In this document: one piece after another, positions 1 through 6,666 of the stretch
How the letters are laid out: the number at the start of each line of letters is the position of its first letter
Position numbering within the stretch: position 1 is the first letter of the stretch
Origin: Agromyces tardus
GTDB lineage: Bacteria > Actinomycetota > Actinomycetes > Actinomycetales > Microbacteriaceae
NCBI RefSeq assembly: GCF_003710805.1
Contig: NZ_RHHB01000017.1
Coordinates: forward strand, 1 to 61,076
DNA: 61,076 bases
Reading direction: 5' to 3'
Position numbers and translations under genes: made by a program
The notes under the pieces: generated by a model
Seen by the model: only the letters and a program-made list of their open reading frames with translations
Database searches by the model: none
Told to the model about the DNA's origin: nothing

Positions 1-2
1 CG

Positions 3-332
3 GCAGCGGCGGGCGCCAGCGCCGGCGGGGGAGCAGGCGCGGGCGCCAGCGGGGGCGCCGTCGCGGGGTCGAACGCGGGCGGCGGCGCCGCGGCATCCGC
101 TGCCCTGACCGGCGCTGAGCGTCGCGCGGCCGAGAAGGAGATCGCGTCGATCGACCGCCGGCTCGAGAAGCTCGCCGCGCAGATCGCCGTGCAGCACGAG
201 AAGCTGGCGCTGCACGACCAGGGCGATTACGTGGGGCTCGGAGTGCTCGGCGACGAGCTCGCGGCTCTCGAGTCCGCGGTGGCCGACCTCGAGACGCGCT
301 GGATCGAGGTTTCCGAGCAGCTCGAGGGATAG
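3..332 (+). CDS. ABC-F family ATPase, C-terminal fragment
   Basis: The reading frame is open from the window edge to a TAG at 330-332, giving about 109 residues. The first 35 are an Ala/Gly/Ser linker. The rest is a charged helical region (ERRAAEKEIASIDRRLEKLA near the middle, then HDQGDYVGLGVLGDELAALE) typical of the C-terminal coiled coil of Uup-like ABC-F proteins, cytosolic ATPases that act on the ribosome. Both nucleotide-binding domains would lie upstream, outside the window, so the assignment rests on the tail alone. The gene is truncated by the window, not by mutation. Confidence 0.6.
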   Translation, partial: AAAGASAGGGAGAGASGGAVAGSNAGGGAAASAALTGAERRAAEKEIASIDRRLEKLAAQIAVQHEKLALHDQGDYVGLGVLGDELAALESAVADLETRWIEVSEQLEG

Positions 333-373
333 CCGCCCGGGATCTCCGACCGGCCGCCCGGGATCGCCGACCG
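332..373. repeat. Two tandem 21-bp units just after the ABC-F stop
   Basis: GCCGCCCGGGATCTCCGACCG at 332-352 is followed directly by the same unit with one change at 353-373. Each contains the palindrome CCCGGG. Right after it, a 15-bp word (CCTCGAGACGCGCTG, 376-390) repeats a stretch from the end of the ABC-F gene (287-301) and resembles one arm of the TCGAGAC/TCGATAC repeat family at 1531-1611 and 39723-39763. Confidence 0.7.
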
Positions 374-444
374 GGCCTCGAGACGCGCTGTGTCGAAGGT
401 CGTGAGCTGGATGCGGCTTGGTCCCGCAGGATCTGTGACCGAGT

Positions 445-606
445 GTGTCGCCGGGGTCAGGTGAGCGAAGATCCTTCGCATACGGTGGAGATGCGTCCGC
501 GATCGCGGCAACGAAGCCCCCACCGCCACCAGCGGTGGGGTTCGTCATGTCGGGCACCACGCCACCAGCATTCGATCGCGCGCGTCCACGCGAAAGGGAA
601 CACAGC
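445..606 (+). promoter_or_regulatory. Structured 5' leader of metQ, possible methionine-responsive element
   Basis: Three hairpins follow one another: GCGAAG/CTTCGC with a 3-base loop (465-479), CCGCGATCGCGG (497-508), and a 14-bp stem with a 2-base bulge (ACGAA+CCCCACCGC at 511-526 against GCGGTGGGG+TTCGT at 532-545). A GGCAAC word (507-512) sits before the last stem, as in SAM-I/SAM-IV riboswitches, but I do not see the other conserved core words. The SD for metQ is AAAGGGA, about 7 bases before ATG 607. An RNA regulator is plausible given the methionine importer downstream; the class is not established. Confidence 0.35.
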
Positions 607-1500
607 ATGTCCAGCACCACCACCAAGCTCCTCGCCGCACTCGCTGCGGCACCGCTCGTGCTCGCGCTCGCGGCCTGCGCCCCGGGCGCGGCCGGTGAGG
701 AGGCATCCGACGATGTCGTGACCATCGGGGTCGTCGGCAAGAGCGACCCGCAGTGGCCGGCCTTCGAGCAGGCTGCGGCCGACGCCGGCATCACGGTCGA
801 GCTCGTCGACTTCGCCGACTACACGCAGCCCAACCCGGCGCTCACCGAGGGCGAGCTCGACCTCAACCAGTTCCAGCACATCGTCTACCTCGCCGACTAC
901 AACGTGTCGGCCGACGAGGACCTCACGCCGATCGGCGCGACGGCGATCTACCCGCTGGGCCTGTACTCCACGAAGTACGACTCGGTGAAGGACATCCAGG
1001 CGGGCGACACCGTCGCCGTGCCCGACGACCCTTCGAACCTCGCGCGCGCACTGCTCGTGCTGCAGTCGGCCGGCCTCATCGAGCTCGACGGCGGCGGCTC
1101 GATCTTCTCCACCGTCGCGGACATCGACGAGGCGAAGTCGAAGGTGAAGGTCACCCCGCTCGAGGCGTCGCTCACCGCGACCTCGCTGCCGGATGTCGCG
1201 GCCGCGATCATCAACAACGACTTCGTCGAGGACGCGGGCCTCACCTTCGCCGATGCGATCGCGAAGGACGACCCGTCCGACCCGAACGCGCTGCCGTACG
1301 TGAACATCTTCGCGGCCCGCGCCGAGGACAAGGACGACGCGACCTACCGGAAGCTCGTCGAGATCTTCCAGACCGACCCCGAGGTGCAGGCGGGCCTGCT
1401 CGAGTCGTCGGGCGGCACCGCGGTGGCGCTCACGACCCCGGTGTCCGAGCTCGAGGAGTCGCTCGCGACCGTCGAGGCGGACACGAAGGCGCAGGGCTGA
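607..1500 (+). CDS. metQ: MetQ/NlpA-family methionine-binding lipoprotein
   Basis: Substrate-binding lipoprotein of a methionine ABC importer (297 aa), expected to be tethered outside the membrane. The N-terminus is a lipoprotein signal: a positive start, a hydrophobic stretch, then lipobox LAAC with Cys24. The NlpA/MetQ fold is recognisable from the VVTIGVVGKSDPQW start of the mature domain, NPALTEGELDLNQFQH (the characteristic ALxxGxxDxNxFQH region), and the paired permease and ATPase genes. ATG 607 is chosen because it follows an SD and starts the signal peptide; an in-frame upstream extension to 445 is non-coding leader. D- or L-methionine is the family substrate; related oligopeptide or other amino-acid ligands cannot be excluded. 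Confidence 0.93.
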   Translation: MSSTTTKLLAALAAAPLVLALAACAPGAAGEEASDDVVTIGVVGKSDPQWPAFEQAAADAGITVELVDFADYTQPNPALTEGELDLNQFQHIVYLADYNVSADEDLTPIGATAIYPLGLYSTKYDSVKDIQAGDTVAVPDDPSNLARALLVLQSAGLIELDGGGSIFSTVADIDEAKSKVKVTPLEASLTATSLPDVAAAIINNDFVEDAGLTFADAIAKDDPSDPNALPYVNIFAARAEDKDDATYRKLVEIFQTDPEVQAGLLESSGGTAVALTTPVSELEESLATVEADTKAQG

Positions 1501-1530
1501 TCCCGACCAACGCATCGACGCGCCACGTGT

Positions 1531-1611
1531 GCGGGTCGAGGAGCCGGCTCCGCCGGAGTCTCGTGGCCGTTCCCTCGGTCTCGAGACGGCCCGACGGCCT
1601 CCTCGACCCGC
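1531..1611. repeat. 81-bp inverted-repeat element between metQ and metN
   Basis: Perfect 13-bp arms GCGGGTCGAGGAG (1531-1543) and CTCCTCGACCCGC (1599-1611) enclose smaller palindromes, including GGAGCCGGCTCC (1540-1551) and the word GGTCTCGAGAC (1578-1588). It belongs to the same family as the element at 39723-39763. In the transcript it would fold into a branched hairpin and could set the ratio of metQ to metNI mRNA. Confidence 0.8.
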
Positions 1612-1639
1612 GCGGGCGCGTCGCCGAAGGAGCATCCCC

Positions 1640-2668
1640 ATGGCCCTCGTGAGTCTCGCGAACGTCACCAAGTCGTATCCCTCGCCCGACCGGAAGGGCC
1701 CACCGCTCGTCGCCGTCGACGACGTGTCGCTGGACATCGAGGCAGGCGAGGTCACCGGCATCATCGGCTACTCGGGCGCGGGCAAGTCCACGCTCGTGCG
1801 GCTCGTCAACGCCCTCGAACCGGCGACGAGCGGGTCGATCCGCATCGACGGCCGTGAGATCACCGGGCTGGCCGAGCGCGAGCTCCGCGACATCCGGCTC
1901 GGAATCGGCATGATCTTCCAGCAGTTCAACCTGTTCGACGCGAAGACCGTGCGGGCGAACGTGGCCTACCCGCTCAAGGTCGCCGGCTGGTCGAAGGCCG
2001 CGATCGCGGAGCGCGTCGACGAGTTGCTCGACTTCGTCGGCCTCGCCGACAAGGCGCGCAGCCACCCCGACCAGCTCTCGGGCGGCCAGAAGCAGCGGGT
2101 GGGCATCGCCCGGGCGCTCGCGACGCGTCCGGCGATCCTGCTCGCCGACGAGGCCACGAGCGCGCTCGACCCGGAGACCACGCACGAGGTGCTCACGCTC
2201 CTCAAGCGCGTGAACGAGGAGCACGGCGTCACGATGATCGTCATCACGCACGAGATGGACGTGATCCAGTCGATCGCGACCCGGGTCGCCGTCATGGACG
2301 GCGGGCGGGTGATCGAGCACGGGCCCGTGTTCGACGTGTTCTCCGACCCGCGGCATCCGTCGTCGCAGAAGTTCGTGGGGACCGTCGTGAAGGGCATCCC
2401 GTCGGCCGCCGAGCTCGCGGTGCTGCGCGAGCGGCACGAGGGCCGGATCGTCACGTTCTCGTTCCGCGACGGCGACGCCTCCCAGGCGCGGGTCTTCGTC
2501 GAGCTCGCCGAGGCGGGCCTCGAGTTCGAGCTCGTCTACGGGGGCATCAACGACGTCCGCGGCCGTGCCTTCGGTCACCTCACCCTCGCCATCCGAGGGG
2601 CGGATGCCGCGGTCGACGCCGCGCTCGCGACGATCGGCACGCACGCAACCGTGACGGAGGCCAGCTGA
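1640..2668 (+). CDS. metN: Methionine ABC transporter ATP-binding protein MetN
   Basis: Cytosolic ATPase of the methionine importer (342 aa). Walker A GYSGAGKST lies at residues 43-51, the signature LSGGQKQRVGIARAL near 150, Walker B ILLADEATSALD near 170, and the H-loop ITHEMDV follows. The C-terminal part (about 265-342) matches the NIL/ACT-like regulatory domain of MetN, which in characterised homologues binds methionine and shuts down transport. ATG 1640 has SD GAAGGAG (1626-1632). The stop overlaps the metI start (TGATG), so the two are translationally coupled. Full length for the family. Confidence 0.96.
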   Translation: MALVSLANVTKSYPSPDRKGPPLVAVDDVSLDIEAGEVTGIIGYSGAGKSTLVRLVNALEPATSGSIRIDGREITGLAERELRDIRLGIGMIFQQFNLFDAKTVRANVAYPLKVAGWSKAAIAERVDELLDFVGLADKARSHPDQLSGGQKQRVGIARALATRPAILLADEATSALDPETTHEVLTLLKRVNEEHGVTMIVITHEMDVIQSIATRVAVMDGGRVIEHGPVFDVFSDPRHPSSQKFVGTVVKGIPSAAELAVLRERHEGRIVTFSFRDGDASQARVFVELAEAGLEFELVYGGINDVRGRAFGHLTLAIRGADAAVDAALATIGTHATVTEAS

Positions 2669-3327
2669 TGGAGGCCCTCTTCGACCTCGCCCCCGAGTTC
2701 TGGCAGGCGGCCGGCGAGACGCTCTACATGGTCGCCCTCACGATGGTGTTCGGCGGCGCGGGCGGCTTCCTGCTCGGCACCGGGCTCTACGCCACGCGTG
2801 CGGGCGGACTGCTGCCCAACGCGGGCGCGTACAACGTGCTCAACGTGCTCATCAACTTCTTCCGCCCGATCCCGTTCATCATCTTCATCGCGGCCGTGCA
2901 GCCGCTCACGCGCGCCGTGATCGGCACGGGCATCGGCACGAACGCCGCGATCTTCGCCCTCTCGCTCGCGGCGGCGTTCGCGATCGGGCGCATCGTGGAG
3001 CAGAACCTGCTCACCGTGCGTCCGGGCGTGATCGAGGCGGCCCGGTCGATGGGGGCGGGGCCCTGGCGCATCCTGCGCACGGTCGTCGTGCCCGAGGCGC
3101 TCGGACCGCTCATCCTCGGCTACACGTTCATCGTCGTCGCAGTGATCGACATGACCGCGATGGCCGGGTTCATCGGCGGCGGCGGCCTCGGCTACTTCGC
3201 GCAGCTCTACGGGTACCGCCAGTTCGAGCCCGTCGTCACGTGGGCCGCGGTGCTGCTCATCGTGGTGTTCGTGCAGGTCGTGCAGTACGCGGGCAACTGG
3301 TTGGCCCGCACGGTGCTGCGGCGGTGA
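2668..3327 (+). CDS. metI: Methionine ABC transporter permease MetI
   Basis: Inner-membrane permease (219 aa) with about five hydrophobic helices. The EAA loop that docks onto MetN is visible near residue 125 (EAARSMGAGPWRILRTVVVP), and the PIPFIIFIAAVQP segment is typical of MetI. It overlaps metN by one base and closes the metQ-metN-metI operon. Length matches the family. Confidence 0.95.
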   Translation: MEALFDLAPEFWQAAGETLYMVALTMVFGGAGGFLLGTGLYATRAGGLLPNAGAYNVLNVLINFFRPIPFIIFIAAVQPLTRAVIGTGIGTNAAIFALSLAAAFAIGRIVEQNLLTVRPGVIEAARSMGAGPWRILRTVVVPEALGPLILGYTFIVVAVIDMTAMAGFIGGGGLGYFAQLYGYRQFEPVVTWAAVLLIVVFVQVVQYAGNWLARTVLRR

Positions 3328-3516
3328 TGCGGGGGCGCCTCGCGCTCGACAGCGGCGCGCATCGCGTCGGTGATGTGGACTGTCGAGGGTGAGGTGCTCT
3401 GTTCAGAACGGGGCCGACGAGCCCGCGAGCCCGATGTGGCTCAGCGTGCGAGGCTCGGCGCCGTGAACGCCGTGGCGCTGCAGGAATCCGCGGCGGATCG
3501 CGGCCCCAGCGACGCC

Positions 3517-4008
3517 CTACGCGAACCCGAGCGAGAGCTTCCGCAGCAGCGCCGCGAGCCGGCGCTGCTCGGCCGCCGGAAGGCCCTTCAGGAGCTCGGC
3601 CTCGGCGTCGACGAGGCGCGTGATCGCGGCATCCACGCGGGTGAGGCCGGCGGCGCTCATCTCCACCAGCACGCCGCGGCCGTCGTGCGGGTCGGTCTGC
3701 CGCGTCACGAGGCCGCGCGCGACGAGGCGGTCGATGCGGTTCGTCATCGTGCCGCTCGACACGAGCGTCTGCGTGAGCAGCGCCTTGGGGGAGAGGCGGT
3801 AGGGGCTGCCCGCGCGACGAAGCGCCGACAGCACGTCGAACTCCCACGACTCGAGCTCTGAGCGCTCGAAGGCCTGCCGGCGGGCCCGGTCGAGCAGCTT
3901 CGAGAGGCGGGCGACGCGCGAGAACACCTGCAGCGGCGCGAAGTCGAGGTCGGGCCGCTCGCGCTCCCAGTCGTCGACGATCCGGTCGACCTCGTCAGCA
4001 TCCGCCAT
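3517..4008 (-). CDS. MarR-family winged-helix regulator
   Basis: 163-aa MarR/SlyA-type repressor. The core shows the usual order: helices with ERSELESWEFDVLSALRRAG, the recognition part LTQTLVSSGTMTNRIDRLVARGLVTRQ, the wing DPHDGRGVLVEMSAAG, and a C-terminal dimerisation helix (LLKGLPAAEQRRLAALLRKL). It faces metI convergently and lies next to tRNA-Gln. ATG 4008 is chosen because the longer frame upstream runs through the tRNA. Ligand and targets cannot be read from sequence. No obvious target gene is divergent from it except the tRNA-glmU unit. Confidence 0.88.
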   Translation of the reverse strand: MADADEVDRIVDDWERERPDLDFAPLQVFSRVARLSKLLDRARRQAFERSELESWEFDVLSALRRAGSPYRLSPKALLTQTLVSSGTMTNRIDRLVARGLVTRQTDPHDGRGVLVEMSAAGLTRVDAAITRLVDAEAELLKGLPAAEQRRLAALLRKLSLGFA

Positions 4009-4100
4009 GCCGCCAGTATCCCATCGGCCCGCTCCCGTCGAGGGGCCCGTCCCGTTGACCGGCCCGTCCCGGTGGGTTCGGGCGGGCGGATGCCGCGTGG

Positions 4101-4142
4101 CAGACTTGGTGTCGCGTTCGGCGGACCGTCGGCGCGGTCCGC
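4101..4142 (+). promoter_or_regulatory. tRNA-Gln promoter and a leader hairpin invading the tRNA 5' end
   Basis: CAGACT at 4101-4106 is a plausible -10 box. The leader arm GCGGACCG (4121-4128) is perfectly complementary to CGGTCCGC (4135-4142), whose last five bases are the 5' acceptor strand of the tRNA. The leader word GGCGGA also copies the 3' acceptor strand. Precursor folding could therefore compete with the mature acceptor stem. Confidence 0.5.
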
Positions 4143-4209
4143 CATGGTGTAACGGCAGCACGACAGCCTTTGGAGCTGTGAGGACCAGGTTCGAATCCTG
4201 GTGGCGGAG
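4138..4209 (+). tRNA. tRNA-Gln (anticodon TTG)
   Basis: A complete 72-nt cloverleaf. Acceptor TCCGCCA/TGGCGGA, D stem GTG/CAC, anticodon stem ACAGC/GCTGT with loop CTTTGGA (anticodon TTG), 5-base variable loop GAGGA, T arm CCAGG-TTCGAAT-CCTGG, discriminator G4209. No CCA is encoded. It lies immediately before glmU, as in other Actinobacteria. Confidence 0.97.
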
Positions 4210-4210
4210 C

Positions 4211-5653
4211 ATGGACAACAACCTCGCCATCATCGTGCTCGCCGCCGGCCAGGGCACCCGCATGAAGTCAGCTGTTCCGAAGGTGCTGCATCCGCTCGCG
4301 GGTGCGCCGATCATCGCGCACGTGCTCGCCACCGCGCGGGCGCTCGACGCGGCGCACGTCGTCGCGGTGGTGCGCCACGAACGCGATCTCGTCGCCGAGG
4401 CGATCGAGGCCGAGCTCCCCGGCACGATCATCGTCGACCAGGACGAGGTGCCGGGCACCGGCCGCGCCGTCGAGCAGGCCGTCGTCGCCCTGCCCGACGA
4501 CTTCGAGGGCGAGGTGCTCGTGCTGAACGGCGACGTGCCGCTCCTCAACGCCTCCACGCTCACCGAGATGCTCGAGCGGCACCGCGCCGACGGCCTCGCC
4601 GGCTCGGTGCTCTCCGCTCGCTTCGACGACCCCACGGGGTACGGCCGGATCGTGCGCAATGCCGAGGGCGCCTTCGACCGCATCGTCGAGCAGAAGGACG
4701 CCACCGACGACGAGCTCGCGATCGACGAGGTGAACGCGGGCGTCTACGCGTTCGGCGTGAACGCGCTGCGCGACCAGCTCGCGAACCTCACGACCGAGAA
4801 CTCCCAGGGCGAGAAGTACCTCACCGACGTCATCGCGCACCTGCGCGCGGCGGGCTCGGAGGTCAAGGCGCGACCGGTCTCCGAGCCGTGGCTCGTCGCC
4901 GGCATCAACGACCGCGCGCAGCTCTCCGAGACGGCGGCCCGCCTCAACGCGCTCATCGTGCGCGGCTGGCAGCTGAACGGCGTGTCGATCGAGGACCCGG
5001 CGACGACGTGGATCGACCTCGCCGTGCGCATCGAGCCCGACGTCACGATCCGCCCGGGCACGCAGCTCAAGGGCGCCACCGCGATCGCGACGGGCGCCGT
5101 CGTCGGCCCCGACACGACGCTCGTCGACTGCGAGATCGGCGCGAACGCCGTGGTGAAGCGCACGGATGCCACGCTCGCCGTGATCGGCGAAGGCGCCTCG
5201 GTGGGCCCGTTCGCCTACCTCCGGCCCGGCACGCTGCTCGGCGCCGACGGCAAGATCGGCACGTTCGTCGAGACGAAGAACGCCCGGATCGGCGACAGCT
5301 CCAAGGTGCCCCACCTGTCGTACGTGGGCGATGCGACGATCGGCGAGGGCTCGAACATCGGCGCCGGCTCGATCTTCGCCAACTACGACGGCGTGAACAA
5401 GCACAGCTCGATCATCGGGTCGCAGGTGCGCACGGGGTCGCACGGCGTGTTCGTCGCGCCGATTAGGATTGGGGACGGCGCGTACACCGGCGCCGGAACG
5501 GTCGTCCGCAAGGACGTGCCCGCCGGCGCCCTGGCCGTGAACGTGGCACCGCAACGCAACATCGAGGGATGGGTCCTGACGCACCGAGCGGGCACCGCGG
5601 CCGCCGATGCGGCCCGGGCCTCCGTCGAGGCCGAGACTCCGGCCGAGGACTGA
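4211..5653 (+). CDS. glmU: Bifunctional GlmU (GlcNAc-1-P uridyltransferase / GlcN-1-P acetyltransferase)
   Basis: Cytosolic enzyme (480 aa) making UDP-N-acetylglucosamine for peptidoglycan. The N-terminal pyrophosphorylase domain starts with LAAGQGTRMKSAVPKVLHPL (residues 9-28) and has the NGDVPLL loop. The C-terminal half is a left-handed beta helix with acetyltransferase residues in VGPFAYLRPGT, FVETKNARIGDSSKVPHLSYVGD and IGAGSIFANYDG. ATG 4211 is the only start that keeps the nucleotide-binding motif in place, yet it lies two bases after the tRNA 3' end, so there is no room for a normal leader. prs follows 35 bases downstream. Confidence 0.97.
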   Translation: MDNNLAIIVLAAGQGTRMKSAVPKVLHPLAGAPIIAHVLATARALDAAHVVAVVRHERDLVAEAIEAELPGTIIVDQDEVPGTGRAVEQAVVALPDDFEGEVLVLNGDVPLLNASTLTEMLERHRADGLAGSVLSARFDDPTGYGRIVRNAEGAFDRIVEQKDATDDELAIDEVNAGVYAFGVNALRDQLANLTTENSQGEKYLTDVIAHLRAAGSEVKARPVSEPWLVAGINDRAQLSETAARLNALIVRGWQLNGVSIEDPATTWIDLAVRIEPDVTIRPGTQLKGATAIATGAVVGPDTTLVDCEIGANAVVKRTDATLAVIGEGASVGPFAYLRPGTLLGADGKIGTFVETKNARIGDSSKVPHLSYVGDATIGEGSNIGAGSIFANYDGVNKHSSIIGSQVRTGSHGVFVAPIRIGDGAYTGAGTVVRKDVPAGALAVNVAPQRNIEGWVLTHRAGTAAADAARASVEAETPAED

Positions 5654-5688
5654 GACACACGCCGAATCCGGTGGAGAGGACAGCACAC

Positions 5689-6666
5689 ATGTCGCAAATC
5701 GAGACCACCGGATCGAAGCGCCTCGTGCTCGTGTCGGGCCGCGCGCACCCCGCGCTCGCGACCGAGATCGCGCACGAGCTGGGCGCCGACCTCGTGCCGA
5801 CCGACGCGCGCACCTTCGCCAACGGCGAGATCTACGCGCGCTATGACGAGAGCGTGCGCGGCTCCGACGCGTTCGTCATCCAGTCGCACACCGCGCCGAT
5901 CAACGAGTGGCTCATGGAGCAGCTCATCATGGTCGATGCGCTCAAGCGCGCCTCCGCCAAGCGCATCACCGTCGTCTCGCCGTTCTACCCCTACGCCCGG
6001 CAGGACAAGAAGGGCCGCGGCCGCGAGCCCATCTCGGCTCGCCTCGTCGCCGACCTCTACAAGGCGGCCGGCGCCGACCGCATCATGTCGGTCGACCTGC
6101 ACGCGGCGCAGATCCAGGGCTTCTTCGACGGCCCGGTCGACCACCTCTTCGCGATGCCGGTGCTGCTCGAGCACTTCCGCTCGATCCTCGACCCCGAGAC
6201 GCTCACCGTCGTCTCACCCGACATGGGCCGCGTGCGCGTCGCCGACATCTGGAGCGACAAGCTCGACGCGCCCCTCGCGATCATCCACAAGCGCCGCGAC
6301 CCGCTCGTGCCGAACCAGGTGTCGGTGCACGAGATCGTCGGCGACGTGAACGGGCGGGTCTGCCTCCTCGTCGACGACCTCATCGACACGGGCCGCACGA
6401 TCGTGAAGGCCGCCGAGGCGCTCAAGAAGAACGGCGCCATCGGCGTCGTCGTCGCGGCCACTCACGCCGTGTTCTCGAACCCCGCCGTCGAGATCCTGCA
6501 GAGCCCGGTGATCGACAAGGTCGTCGTGACCGACACGCTGCCGGTGCCCGAGGAGAAGCGCTGGGATCGCCTCACGGTGCTCCCCATCGCCCCGCTGCTC
6601 GCCCGCGCGATCCACGAGGTCTTCGAGGACGGCTCGGTGACGAGCATGTTCGACGGGGCCGCCTGA
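5689..6666 (+). CDS. prs: Ribose-phosphate pyrophosphokinase (PRPP synthetase)
   Basis: Transfers pyrophosphate from ATP to ribose 5-phosphate, giving PRPP for nucleotides, histidine and tryptophan (325 aa, cytosolic). Visible motifs are FANGEIYARYDESVRG near the N-terminus, the flexible loop YARQDKKGRGREPISARL, the metal-binding VDLHAAQIQGFF, and the PRPP loop VCLLVDDLIDTGRTI near residue 225. ATG 5689 follows GTGGAGAGGA. glmU-prs is a conserved actinobacterial pair. Its stop overlaps the start of the acyl-CoA ligase (TGATG). Confidence 0.97.
   Translation: MSQIETTGSKRLVLVSGRAHPALATEIAHELGADLVPTDARTFANGEIYARYDESVRGSDAFVIQSHTAPINEWLMEQLIMVDALKRASAKRITVVSPFYPYARQDKKGRGREPISARLVADLYKAAGADRIMSVDLHAAQIQGFFDGPVDHLFAMPVLLEHFRSILDPETLTVVSPDMGRVRVADIWSDKLDAPLAIIHKRRDPLVPNQVSVHEIVGDVNGRVCLLVDDLIDTGRTIVKAAEALKKNGAIGVVVAATHAVFSNPAVEILQSPVIDKVVVTDTLPVPEEKRWDRLTVLPIAPLLARAIHEVFEDGSVTSMFDGAA

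Noticed and set aside
465..545. Confident SAM-I riboswitch call
   Set aside because: Only GGCAAC and a following stem match; the GGAGGGA, GAUGAAGCC and AAUUCC-like core words are not present.
3370..3861. Plus-strand ORF between metI and the tRNA
   Set aside because: Mostly antisense to the MarR gene, which has clear family motifs.
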